DNA from: Acinetobacter sp. MB5
GTDB lineage: Bacteria > Pseudomonadota > Gammaproteobacteria > Pseudomonadales > Moraxellaceae
Reading direction: 5' to 3'
NCBI RefSeq assembly: GCF_003261585.1
Contig: NZ_POVU01000025.1
Coordinates: forward strand, 1-33,696
DNA: 33,696 nt
The position numbers were made by a program, and so were the translations under genes. The notes beneath the pieces were generated by a model. That model saw only the letters and a list, made by a program, of their open reading frames with translations, did no database searches and had not been told where the DNA came from. This document shows positions 7,346-15,391 of this stretch, one piece after another; positions within the stretch are counted from its first letter, which is position 1; every line of letters starts with the position of its first letter.

Positions 7346-8221
7346 ATGAATTGGAATGATCTTCAAATTTTTTTAAATATTTATCGTTATAAAACCCTAC
7401 GCGCTGCGGCAAAAGAATTGGCGGTTGATCAAGCCACGATTGGCAGACGTTTAAATGAACTCGAACAACAGCTCAATACAAAATTATTTATTCGTTCTAA
7501 AAATGGCGCAATTGCAACGCCTGAAGCATTAAAACTCATTCCTTATGTCATTGAAATCGAAAAACAGATGCTTTCTTTAGCGCGTCAGGTCAAAGATGAT
7601 CATCAGGAAATCTCAGGGATTGTTAAAATCAGTACAACGGATAGTTTGGCAGTCGAATTTATTATTCCTGTCATTGATCGACTGAAGCAGTTGTATCCAT
7701 TACTCAATATTCACTTAATCACAAGTATCGATATTCTTGATCTCGATAAAGCAGAAGCGGATATCTCTATCCGAACGATTCGCCCGACTCAACCAGATTT
7801 GATTGTCCGTAAGTTGGCAGATTGGGAAGTCGGATTGTATGCCTCTGAAAAATATGTTCTCAATTATGGAATACCCACCAAGAATTTCGATCAGCATAAG
7901 TTTGTCATTTATCAGAAAGATGTTTTAAAGACTGATTCGCAAATGGCTGTTGGAGAATTACTATCACCTGAATTGATCGTTGCAGAAGTAAATTCTAGTT
8001 TGATGTTAACTTCGATCATTCAATCGGGTTCAGCAATGGGTGAAGTGGCAGAATATTTTGCGCAAAAAGCACAATTCATCAGGGTTTTTCCAGATAAAAA
8101 GCGCACTCAAAATTATCAAGTTTGGTTAACCATGCATAAAGATGTCTATAAAACCCAAAAAATCCGTGTGGTTGTCGATCAAATTGTTAAGGCCTTTGAA
8201 TGCAAGATTTCTATTCAATAA
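7346..8221 (+). CDS. LysR-family transcriptional regulator
   Basis: A 291-residue protein with the LysR winged HTH at residues 1-60 (MNWNDLQIFLNIYRYKTLRA, then AVDQATIGRRLNELEQQL) and a LysR substrate-binding domain over about 90-285. The upstream ATG at 7337 has AGGA only 1 nt before it, so the ATG at 7346, 10 nt after AGGA, is preferred. Its divergent position makes the MFS exporter the likely target. Some LysR proteins of this subtype have a short, MNWDDLRIFL-like start and act on neighbouring exporter or dehydrogenase genes. The effector is unknown. Confidence 0.88.
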   Translation: MNWNDLQIFLNIYRYKTLRAAAKELAVDQATIGRRLNELEQQLNTKLFIRSKNGAIATPEALKLIPYVIEIEKQMLSLARQVKDDHQEISGIVKISTTDSLAVEFIIPVIDRLKQLYPLLNIHLITSIDILDLDKAEADISIRTIRPTQPDLIVRKLADWEVGLYASEKYVLNYGIPTKNFDQHKFVIYQKDVLKTDSQMAVGELLSPELIVAEVNSSLMLTSIIQSGSAMGEVAEYFAQKAQFIRVFPDKKRTQNYQVWLTMHKDVYKTQKIRVVVDQIVKAFECKISIQ

Positions 8222-8229
8222 AGCATATA

Positions 8230-8259
8230 AAAGCCCCTTTAAATTGATAAAGGAGCTTT
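8230..8259. terminator. Bidirectional terminator hairpin
   Basis: AAAGCCCCTTTA pairs with TAAAGGAGCTTT (12-bp stem with one C-A mismatch, 6-nt loop). It lies between the LysR gene and the convergent pseudopilin operon, with short T-runs at both stem ends. Confidence 0.7.
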
Positions 8260-8310
8260 TAAAATGGGATTGGGTTTAAAAATCAGATCATCTTTTAAAG
8301 ATAAAGCTAT

Positions 8311-10314
8311 TTATAAATACCTTGCCCAAAGGACTGTTGCAGTAATAGTTGTAGTCGTTGTTGTACCCGAACTGGTATTGGTACCACCTGTTCCTGTCGA
8401 AAAGTCAGGGTGATCTTTTAAGGTTGATAAATCAATTGTGGTTGACCCTGTAAATTTAGAACCTTTGCTTGTATCACCAAGACCTGCGGCAGATAAAGAA
8501 CCTACAATTGTACTACTACCAGAAGTGCTTAAAAGATTTCCCGCAATTACATTACCATATACGGTTGCCTGAGCACCAAGAGAGATATTCCCACCTGTGT
8601 AAGTGGACTGACATAACGCGACTGTCGTTGCATTGGTACATGAACCCGCCAAGAGAGCAATGTTACCAATACTTGCAGGAATTAATGACGTACTTGAACT
8701 ACAAAGATTCGTTGGTCGTCCAAAGTCAGTACTATTACAGACTACGCTAGCACCAGCATAGTTAGGAGCTTGCAGGTTAATTGAACCACCATAATCAATA
8801 CTTCCTGTCGCCAAGAAGGTATCTACATATTGACCTTGTAGCGGTTTAAGATCACCCTTAAATAAAAAGACTCCTGGTGCTAAAGCTGGATAACCTGAAT
8901 TACCATTGGTATTTAATGACCATGTTCCGCCACTGTAGGCAATCACATCAGCACGTGAATATTTAGGGTAGATATAGCCCACTGGCGTACTGGAACAGAT
9001 ATTTTTATTATCAACACTACTACAGAGCTGACCAACATAGGTATTATAGTTTTCGACGTATTTTGCAATCCGATAGTTTCCATTAGGAATACCATTTACA
9101 TTTTGAACTGTAACAATAATATTTTTACTGCTATCGACACTTAAAATATAGTTCGCTTGTGATTCATAACTTAATGCATTCACAATTGGTTTACTTGGTG
9201 CAGTGACCGTCACTAAAGCGCCTGTAGCAACAATTGAATTTGTTCCTGCTGCTAAGGTTTTGGTGTTTGTAGTTGGACAAGATTTAAAAGTCACTGCATT
9301 TAATAGACTATAACTAGACCAGTTAACAGAAGTACATGTCAGTAATCCTTCACTCGTCACATTGGTAACGGTTGGCCAACCAGACATCGTGACATTACCT
9401 TTAGCTTGTGTTGTATTGACCTGACCATTACTGATATTGACATAACTTCCTGCTGTAAATGCTTGAGCCGTCCCACCACTTTTCCAGTCAATATAACTTA
9501 GGGTGTGAGCAGTATTCACATTGACCCCGCCACCTAGACTGATATATTGATCTGCGTATAAATCCCCTTGAGTACCGCCACCTGTGATATTAATCCATCC
9601 TTTAGCAGAAATTAATTGAGAGGATGCGCTTCCTGTCAGAGTGACATTGCCATTGGTGTAAATATTATTAATTTGAGCAGAACTGGTTAAAGTCACATTA
9701 CCTGTTGTATTTAAGGTATCGATTCCTTTTAACCCTACACCGCCTGTCGAGAAGTCACCATAGACATTTATTGAAACACTGCCTGTGCCATTTTGACTAA
9801 ATGTAATCCCGCCAGACAAATCCAGATCACTGTAAATATCCATGACTGAAGTCGTACCTGTACTTGTTCCAGTCCCTGTACTGCTTGATGATGTCGATGT
9901 CGGCATGACATTGTACAAAACCTGAATCGTCGATGCTGCCTGAGCAGTGCTACTTGTATTCTTAATGGTTGCAATAATTTTGTATGGATCTGTAGTTGTG
10001 GTAGGTGGCGTAATTGAGTTGATAGAAGCTGTGATTCCTGTGACACCAATACTCACTGTACCAGTACTTAAACTGCTCAATTGAGTAGAACTCAGGCTTT
10101 CAAAGTATTTACGTAAAATTTCAACTCCGCTCCACGCACCTTCTTGTGCATTTGTCACAGCATGGCTAGATACAGCTGCTTGTTGCTTACTTCGAATATA
10201 ATAAGCTGTACTTAAAATCGCGACGGCTAATGCGACCCCAACGAGCATCACGGTCAGTACGGTTGCAACCCCTTTTTGTGATGTCGCAAAATTTGGCTGG
10301 GCTTTTCTTATCAT
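8311..10314 (-). CDS. Giant PilX-like minor pseudopilin with beta-solenoid extension
   Basis: A 667-residue protein. The leader ends QKG, followed by VATVLTVMLVGVALAVAIL, a type III (class III prepilin) signal with the usual hydrophobic helix but lacking Glu5, as in PilX and GspK tip subunits. Residues about 40-80 continue the N-terminal helix. Ordinary PilX proteins are about 200 residues, so some 500 are extra. Residues about 160-330 hold short repeats rich in G, S, T, N and V (GNVTLTSSAQINNIYTNGN), resembling bactofilin or beta-solenoid strands. Cysteines recur between 330 and 560, and the end is a Ser/Thr tract before VLWARYL. It is the last gene of the operon, starting 13 nt after the PilW-like gene, with AGGG 8-11 nt before the ATG. 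A role at the pilus tip, perhaps in adhesion, is inference. Confidence 0.75.
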   Translation of the reverse strand: MIRKAQPNFATSQKGVATVLTVMLVGVALAVAILSTAYYIRSKQQAAVSSHAVTNAQEGAWSGVEILRKYFESLSSTQLSSLSTGTVSIGVTGITASINSITPPTTTTDPYKIIATIKNTSSTAQAASTIQVLYNVMPTSTSSSSTGTGTSTGTTSVMDIYSDLDLSGGITFSQNGTGSVSINVYGDFSTGGVGLKGIDTLNTTGNVTLTSSAQINNIYTNGNVTLTGSASSQLISAKGWINITGGGTQGDLYADQYISLGGGVNVNTAHTLSYIDWKSGGTAQAFTAGSYVNISNGQVNTTQAKGNVTMSGWPTVTNVTSEGLLTCTSVNWSSYSLLNAVTFKSCPTTNTKTLAAGTNSIVATGALVTVTAPSKPIVNALSYESQANYILSVDSSKNIIVTVQNVNGIPNGNYRIAKYVENYNTYVGQLCSSVDNKNICSSTPVGYIYPKYSRADVIAYSGGTWSLNTNGNSGYPALAPGVFLFKGDLKPLQGQYVDTFLATGSIDYGGSINLQAPNYAGASVVCNSTDFGRPTNLCSSSTSLIPASIGNIALLAGSCTNATTVALCQSTYTGGNISLGAQATVYGNVIAGNLLSTSGSSTIVGSLSAAGLGDTSKGSKFTGSTTIDLSTLKDHPDFSTGTGGTNTSSGTTTTTTITATVLWARYL

Positions 10315-10327
10315 AAAAATGACCCTG

Positions 10328-10939
10328 TTAAGATGTAATGCTTGATAAGCAAATCGGAAAATTTATAGAGTTTGCTGAAATGGTCAGTTTTGGATGATTT
10401 GCCACTTTCCCAACACCATATGGCGTACATGACTCTGTTGTTAGCACAAAAGCAATGGTTGAAGTAGATGGTAGTACCGCTAAAACACGATCTACAGACC
10501 ATTTCAAGCTATTGAGAGAAGCGGTTTCCGCACAGCCATCAGCAGCCGTTTTGAGTAAAATCAGTTTGTTTTTATCGTTATTAATAACGCTTGCAATACC
10601 CTGACAGGTTAAAGTGCTTGTATTACCTGGCGTTGAGTAATAACGCCATAAAGCAGATTGTCTGTTGTCTACGGTAATGCCACCATCTAACTGAAGTGGA
10701 TTAGGCGCAATGAGAACATTGGTACCAGAAGAAAAACCAAAACCTGCACTTTGTGCCAAGATTTGTGCAACGGTAAAACCATTATAGATTTGGGTCTGTT
10801 GCTTTGAACTTTGACGAGATTCAACACTGTTGACCATCACCGCACGAAAAATTGTGACCAGTGCAATTAAACATAAGAGAGAAATTAATAGGCCAATCAT
10901 CAGGCTAATCATGGTTGAACCTGTTTGATGATGCTTCAT
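10328..10939 (-). CDS. PilW-like minor pseudopilin
   Basis: A 203-residue protein. The leader MKHHQTG is followed by STMISLMIGLLISLLCLIAL, a prepilin-peptidase site and hydrophobic helix of the PilW type, where Glu5 is replaced by Ser (PilW proteins typically carry 'MISLMIG' here but often keep Glu elsewhere). The C-terminal domain contains cysteine pairs likely to form disulfides. The ATG overlaps the TGA of the PilV-like gene as ATGA, with GGAG 8 nt upstream, so translation is coupled. PilW works with PilV, PilX and FimU in the priming complex of type IV pili. Length is shorter than Pseudomonas PilW. No PilY1-like adhesin gene accompanies the operon. Confidence 0.75.
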   Translation of the reverse strand: MKHHQTGSTMISLMIGLLISLLCLIALVTIFRAVMVNSVESRQSSKQQTQIYNGFTVAQILAQSAGFGFSSGTNVLIAPNPLQLDGGITVDNRQSALWRYYSTPGNTSTLTCQGIASVINNDKNKLILLKTAADGCAETASLNSLKWSVDRVLAVLPSTSTIAFVLTTESCTPYGVGKVANHPKLTISANSINFPICLSSITS

Positions 10940-11319
10940 GATGAATCTCCAACGCGAACTTCTCCACCCAAAGAATCATCCGTTACACTCAACACAGGTT
11001 TTTGTAGACTGATGCTATTTTGTTCCACGGTAATATTTTGCTGGGTACACGTCACTGTGACATTCAAAGTTTTATCATTGACCGTGATTTGTGGTGTTGT
11101 GCCACACAAATCACTTCCAGATTGTAATAAAACCCGAAGCTGGTCTACCGCTGTCTGTTGGATGTTACTTTGCCGCTGTGTTTTTAAAATCTTACCGATA
11201 CTCAGCGCCCCGCCCAAAGCAATAATGCTGGTTAAAAGCAATGCAACCAATGCTTCAAGCAAGGTTGCCCCACGTTGATGCAAATTAGTTGAATGTATAG
11301 GTTTCATTGAGATCGCCAT
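10936..11319 (-). CDS. PilV-like minor pseudopilin
   Basis: A 127-residue protein. The leader ends HQRG, followed by ATLLEALVALLLTSIIALGG, a cleavage site with Glu at position 5 of the mature protein and the 'LLEALVA' signature of PilV/GspI-type pseudopilins. The C-terminal domain is small, with two cysteines (DLCGTT and TCTQQN) that could pair. The start at 11319 lies 35 nt inside the FimT-like gene; an internal ATG at 11307 is equally possible and still overlaps. The tight overlaps argue that all five genes are translated as a unit. Confidence 0.75.
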   Translation of the reverse strand: MAISMKPIHSTNLHQRGATLLEALVALLLTSIIALGGALSIGKILKTQRQSNIQQTAVDQLRVLLQSGSDLCGTTPQITVNDKTLNVTVTCTQQNITVEQNSISLQKPVLSVTDDSLGGEVRVGDSS

Positions 11320-11749
11320 TGGTTATTGTTATGACTTGATCGCTTGTACATGGTGAAGCAGAAAGTTGTCCCCCTAAATGACCAAAAGCAATACATTGAA
11401 CATTAGCGCCAGATGTATCTTTAATTTGAACGCTCGACGGAAGATCAAAATTATAATTAGATGCAGAGTTACAGTTTGCCGCAGTGCTTGAGCTGGATTT
11501 GTGTACCGACAAGACTTGATTATTGAGACAGACTTGAGTCACAGCAGAATTATCTGTAAATCCACTTTCATTTTTAATCGCGGCTGATTTAGCTAAATTA
11601 ATTGCATTATCGAGAGATGAAACGGTTTTTGTTAACTCCGCTTGCCTAACCCAGTCTCGTGTAAAGGCAGCACCCGCTACGGCTAAAATTGCCAAAATCG
11701 CAATCGTCACCATAATCTCAATCAGCGTAAAACCAGACATTTGACGCAT
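11285..11749 (-). CDS. FimT/GspH-like pseudopilin
   Basis: About 154 residues from the ATG at 11749, which has GGAG 5 nt upstream (a GTG at 11755 is a weaker alternative). The leader MRQMSG precedes FTLIEIMVTIAILAILAVAG, a canonical prepilin site with Phe1 and Glu5. The globular domain with FTRDWVRQAE and NAINLAKSAAIKNE matches the GspH/FimT (and FimU) arrangement. FimT-type proteins sit in the minor pilin complex, and some bind DNA during competence. It follows the PilE-like gene by 12 nt. Confidence 0.78.
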   Translation of the reverse strand: MRQMSGFTLIEIMVTIAILAILAVAGAAFTRDWVRQAELTKTVSSLDNAINLAKSAAIKNESGFTDNSAVTQVCLNNQVLSVHKSSSSTAANCNSASNYNFDLPSSVQIKDTSGANVQCIAFGHLGGQLSASPCTSDQVITITNGDLNETYTFN

Positions 11750-11761
11750 AAACACTCCAGA

Positions 11762-12130
11762 TTAATAGGTATCGCATGAACTTGGTGATGACGATGTATT
11801 CGTCATGGTCATTGTGCAATTCCCTTTGGTCGCGGTGAGCGTGTAGCTGCTTGCTGTTGATGTTGCTGTGTAGGAAAAAACATCTTCACTCGGGTTCCAT
11901 GAAGTAAAGGCTGTTTTTACAGCTGAGGTTGTTGTGGCAGTGGCAACGGGATAACTTAATGTTCTTTGATAGGTATTTTCGAGCACTAAACTGAGTGAAA
12001 TCAGATCTGCTTGTGCAGATTTAATATGTGCCCTTTTTACATAGTTTCCATATGCGGGAACTGCAATACTGGCAAGAATCGCCAAAATCACAATAACAAT
12101 CATAAGTTCAATTAAAGTAAAACCTTTCAT
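11762..12130 (-). CDS. PilE/PilA-like pseudopilin, first gene of the operon
   Basis: A 122-residue protein with the minimal leader MKG, then [20 protein letters not shown], a textbook type IV pilin N-terminus with Phe1, Glu5 and Pro22 region ([11 protein letters not shown]). The C-terminal cysteines in NCTMTMTN and SSCDTY would form the usual pilin disulfide loop. At about 119 mature residues it is shorter than major pilins, fitting a PilE-type minor subunit, although an alternative major pilin cannot be excluded. It leads a five-gene minus-strand operon, and its promoter must lie in the 464-nt AT-rich gap upstream. Confidence 0.8.
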   Translation of the reverse strand: MKGFTLIELMIVIVILAILASIAVPAYGNYVKRAHIKSAQADLISLSLVLENTYQRTLSYPVATATTTSAVKTAFTSWNPSEDVFSYTATSTASSYTLTATKGNCTMTMTNTSSSPSSCDTY

Positions 12131-12594
12131 ACAAAGCTCTTATTTGTCTTTATTTATTTGTGGAAGAAATGCAATTTTTTGATCTTTAAAAAGCTGGCAT
12201 TTTATTACAATTTAATTATTAAATCATAGTTTATTTTTAAATTATTTAACCTTATTTACATAAAAAAACATTATTAAAATGAGTTGATCTTTATTTATTT
12301 GTGATGCATGTCGCATTTTTAATTTTTAAATCTAAGCAATTGCTAAGGTTTCTCAATATAATTTAAATTCATGGGTGGCGTAAAATACCATTAATGAACA
12401 AATATTGTCACATTAAAACATTTTAAAATTAGTGTGAAAAATAATCTTTTTTAAAAATAAGATGCTATTTACAGGTTCATTAATTTAAAAAATCCAAAAG
12501 ATTGTTTTAATCAATGAATCAAGTCCAAGGTTCGCACTCATCTTCAAGACAAGGTAAAATCAGCCCTCTATTTTGATTGATTTAATCTGACGCA
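12131..12594. promoter_or_regulatory. AT-rich divergent intergenic region
   Basis: This 464-nt gap separates the pseudopilin operon (minus) from the acetyltransferase gene (plus). It is very AT-rich, with many T- and A-runs. It should hold both promoters and possibly a long 5' leader, but I cannot single out a convincing -35/-10 pair or operator, and no small ORF stands out. Confidence 0.4.
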
Positions 12595-13224
12595 ATGCAA
12601 GACTCCACAATTAACTCCCCTGTAAAGCACTGGTGTGAATTTGAATTTATTTCAAAAACTGTAAAAAACCCTAACATCCATATTCGAGGGAATTACAGTT
12701 ATTACAGTGCATATTGGGATAGCGGATTTGAGCGTTGTGTTGTTCGATATTTACATGACAAACCTTCGACTGTAGAGCGCCCGATTGATCAGCTCTATAT
12801 TGGTAATTTTGTCAGCTTTGGTGCAGAGTGCGTGATTATGATGGGTGGGAATCAGTTGCATCGAACGGACTGGATTGCCGCTTTCCCGTTCGATACGCGT
12901 AGTTTTGTTGCTTCGGGCGATACGGTGATTGGTGATGGATGTTGGATTGGGAGTCGCGCCATGATTATGCAAGGTGTGACACTCGGTGAAGGTGCTGTGG
13001 TGGCGACGGGTGCTGTCGTGACTAAAGATGTTCCTGCTTATGCCGTAGTTGCAGGTGTTCCAGCGCAGGTGATTAAATATCGTTTCCCTGCTGATGCGAT
13101 AGAAAAACTGCGCTCTGCCAAAATTTATGATCTGGATGAAAAAGTCTTTTTAAAAATGAGAGAAAAATTCCAGTCCGATGATGTTGATGCATTACTTGAA
13201 TTTTTAAAAGAGCAGATTGCTTAG
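12595..13224 (+). CDS. CatB/Vat-type xenobiotic acetyltransferase
   Basis: A 209-residue hexapeptide-repeat (left-handed beta-helix) acyltransferase, the usual length of the xenobiotic acetyltransferase family. [22 protein letters not shown] contains the catalytic histidine (His89), written here as a motif spanning residues about 69-90. [18 protein letters not shown] and [20 protein letters not shown] are hexapeptide coils, followed by [14 protein letters not shown], the acetyl-CoA-proximal end. CatB and Vat acetylate chloramphenicol and streptogramin A, but many chromosomal members have no proven resistance role, so a resistance phenotype should not be assumed. It is transcribed alone and ends at a strong hairpin. 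Confidence 0.85.
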   Translation: MQDSTINSPVKHWCEFEFISKTVKNPNIHIRGNYSYYSAYWDSGFERCVVRYLHDKPSTVERPIDQLYIGNFVSFGAECVIMMGGNQLHRTDWIAAFPFDTRSFVASGDTVIGDGCWIGSRAMIMQGVTLGEGAVVATGAVVTKDVPAYAVVAGVPAQVIKYRFPADAIEKLRSAKIYDLDEKVFLKMREKFQSDDVDALLEFLKEQIA

Positions 13225-13295
13225 CCAGTATTTACGCATTGATCCATAAAGAAATTTCTAAGCCAACCAAACCTGATGAATCATTTAAACTAAAG

Positions 13296-13321
13296 AAAAA
13301 GACTTCTTAAAAAGTCTTTTT
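13296..13321. terminator. Strong bidirectional terminator
   Basis: AAAAAGACTT and AAGTCTTTTT form a perfect 10-bp stem around a 6-nt loop, with T-runs on both strands. It separates the acetyltransferase from the convergent methyltransferase. Confidence 0.85.
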
Positions 13322-13326
13322 CTGTT

Positions 13327-13974
13327 CTAGTTATGCGCTTCTTGGCTGGGTTGAGGATCAAATACCCATAAGGTATTTAAAAACTCTTGCTTTGATCCCC
13401 ATGGCGTTTCATGTAGCTCAATGTTGTATTCATATAGTTTAAAATCAGCACCTAACCGTTTTTTCATTTTTTCAATATCATAACGTTCAACAGGTAAACC
13501 ACTACATTGAGTTGGACCATTTTCAGAAAAAGTTGAGATGGCAACAAAGCTTTCCTTTTTGAGCGCATTACGCATTGTATTTAAATATTTTTCCTGCTGT
13601 TCTTGGCTTACCATAAAATGAAAGACTGCCCGATCATGCCACAAATCAAAAAAGTGTTTTGGCAACTTGACCTGACAGACATCTGCTGTAATCCATTCAA
13701 CATGAGTTGCATCAAGGTTTTTTTCATTTAACCTGCTTTGCGTTGTTTTTAATGCTGTTTCGGATAGGTCAAGAACAGACAGATTTTTATATCCCAACTC
13801 AAGTAAATGATCTATGAGACAAGATGCCCCCGAACCCACATCAATAATATGTGCATTGGCTGGTAAATGTATTGTCTTCAATAAGTCGATCAAGTGAAAT
13901 TTTTTTTCTTGATACCAGCTGACTTGATTTACTTCTTTGGTTTTATAAACCTGTTCCCAATAATTATCGTTCAT
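13327..13974 (-). CDS. Class I SAM-dependent methyltransferase
   Basis: About 215 residues from the ATG at 13974, which has AGGA 8 nt upstream; an ATG at 14004 lacks such a site. It starts NDNYWEQVYKTKEVNQVSWY, a sequence typical of a widespread small-methyltransferase group. The SAM-binding motif I is IIDVGSGASCLIDHLLE (about 42-58), the acidic residue of motif II is in NLSVLDLS, and motif post-II ITADVCQ follows. The substrate is unknown; relatives are annotated as thiopurine/tellurite-like or general methyltransferases. It appears to be transcribed alone. Confidence 0.82.
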   Translation of the reverse strand: MNDNYWEQVYKTKEVNQVSWYQEKKFHLIDLLKTIHLPANAHIIDVGSGASCLIDHLLELGYKNLSVLDLSETALKTTQSRLNEKNLDATHVEWITADVCQVKLPKHFFDLWHDRAVFHFMVSQEQQEKYLNTMRNALKKESFVAISTFSENGPTQCSGLPVERYDIEKMKKRLGADFKLYEYNIELHETPWGSKQEFLNTLWVFDPQPSQEAHN

Positions 13975-14084
13975 CACAATTATCCTGCACACAGTGACAT
14001 TCAACGATTTTAATATAACTCAATTAGCGAATATGTATTGTGATGTGCCTGTTTAGTCAGAAAATTTGTATTTGATCATGGTTA

Positions 14085-14115
14085 GCAGATTCTAGAAATT
14101 ATTGCTGGAATCTGC
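14085..14115 (-). terminator. Possible terminator of the YddG-like gene
   Basis: GCAGATTC (14085-14092) pairs with GAATCTGC (14108-14115) around a 15-nt loop. It lies 18 nt after the exporter stop codon. There is no strong T-run, so this is a weak candidate. Confidence 0.35.
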
Positions 14116-14133
14116 CAATCCAATATGGATTTT

Positions 14134-15021
14134 TCAGGATTTCTGCCGCGTGGCAAACCAACAGAGTATCGAACCGATACAGACCATTGCCGCACCCTGC
14201 CAAAATGCCAGTGATAATGGCGTATGTAATACAATTGCTGCTAATGCTGCCGAAAAAACGGGAATAAAATACGAAGCCCCAGCGAGAATCGTCACGTTTC
14301 CATGTAATATCCCGACATTCCAAGCAGCATAACCAAAGCCCATTGCTGCTGCTGCCAAAACCAAATAAATGATGGCTTGCAGACTAAAATGCATCGGCTC
14401 AGTCGCAAAAATAAAATACTTTATCCATAAAATGCTTGCTGTCAGCATAAAAAATAAAGTCACACCATTTTTACCATTGGCAATACGAGCAGTCACTGTG
14501 CAGTATCCTGCCCAAATTAATGCACCAACAAATGCTAAACCATAACTGAGAGGATTGTCTTGGATATTGTGTAGCATGTTGGCGATATTAAAGCCTTGAT
14601 CTCCACCTAAAACCCAGCAAATTCCTACAATCGCTAAAATAAAACCAGGAATAATCAGTAAACTCGATTTTTGCTGATTAAATAGAATCGCGGCAACCAT
14701 CGTCAGCGCTGGCCATAAATAATTGACCATACCGACTTCAATGGCTTGTTGATGTGTATTGGAGTAGCCAATGGATAAAGCCAGACACAACTCATAAGAT
14801 ACGAATAGCAAACTTCCCCAAATCAAATAACGCTTGGGAAATTGTTGAATTTTGGGAAAACCTACACTAAACAGTAAAAAAACAGAAGCAACACTATAAA
14901 TCATGGCTGCGCCGCCAGTGGCTCCCAAATAATCACTGACGCTACGAATTAGCCCAACAATCGAGCTCCAAAGTAATACCGCTATTAAGCCAATTAGGGT
15001 TGCATTTCTTTTGCTTATCAT
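14134..15021 (-). CDS. yddG: YddG-like DMT-family (EamA) aromatic amino-acid exporter
   Basis: A 295-residue inner-membrane protein with ten hydrophobic segments arranged as two EamA repeats. The N-terminus NATLIGLIAVLLWSSIVGLI and the segment EVGMVNYLWPALTMVAAIL closely fit the YddG branch, which exports aromatic and other amino acids; the N-Y-L-W-P motif in the fourth segment is typical of it. The gene lies downstream of a MocR regulator on the same strand, but about 370 nt with two strong hairpins lie between, so it probably has its own promoter. Substrate assignment is by family resemblance only. Confidence 0.75.
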   Translation of the reverse strand: MISKRNATLIGLIAVLLWSSIVGLIRSVSDYLGATGGAAMIYSVASVFLLFSVGFPKIQQFPKRYLIWGSLLFVSYELCLALSIGYSNTHQQAIEVGMVNYLWPALTMVAAILFNQQKSSLLIIPGFILAIVGICWVLGGDQGFNIANMLHNIQDNPLSYGLAFVGALIWAGYCTVTARIANGKNGVTLFFMLTASILWIKYFIFATEPMHFSLQAIIYLVLAAAAMGFGYAAWNVGILHGNVTILAGASYFIPVFSAALAAIVLHTPLSLAFWQGAAMVCIGSILCWFATRQKS

Positions 15022-15221
15022 GATTTAAAGTCACTTAAAATTTCTTGCATCGTTAGAGAGAGAAAACCATCAAGATTCTAGCATTTAGGGCAAAAGAACA
15101 AACTCTAAATCAAGAAATTACTTCCCAATATTTTTTCCTGAAACCAAGAACTTAATGAATGGGCATATGATTTATTTAAAGTGAGCAATTCGGAATAAAT
15201 TCGGGCATTAAAATGCAAAAA
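15022..15221. promoter_or_regulatory. Upstream region of the YddG-like gene
   Basis: About 200 nt of AT-rich non-coding DNA lie between the hairpin at 15222 and the exporter start. It should contain the exporter promoter. No clear operator or small gene was found. Confidence 0.3.
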
Positions 15222-15247
15222 ACCACATAGTCGTTAAACTATGTGGT
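15222..15247 (-). terminator. Strong terminator after the MocR gene
   Basis: ACCACATAGT and ACTATGTGGT form a perfect 10-bp stem with a 6-nt loop. On the minus strand it is followed by a run of six T, the form of a rho-independent terminator reading in the direction of the MocR gene, although 145 nt past its stop codon. Confidence 0.8.
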
Positions 15248-15272
15248 CAAAAATAGAAACTACAGCGTAATA

Positions 15273-15303
15273 TATTTCCTATACTTAAAGTGTATAGGAA
15301 ATA
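15273..15303. repeat. 12-bp inverted repeat
   Basis: TATTTCCTATAC and GTATAGGAAATA are perfect complements separated by 7 nt. It lacks a T-run on either side and sits only 25 nt from a complete terminator, so it could be an operator, an RNA stem that stabilises the MocR transcript, or a second, weaker terminator. Confidence 0.55.
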
Positions 15304-15391
15304 CATCTTTTTAGTCAATACAAGATCATCATTTTTAACTTATTTTTTAAAAATTAGCATTCACTTTTGTTTTTACAAGGGCTTTACCCTT

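Noticed and set aside
12595..13224. Acquired chloramphenicol-resistance gene
   Set aside because: The family fits, but there is no integron, insertion sequence or plasmid context, and chromosomal members often have no resistance role.
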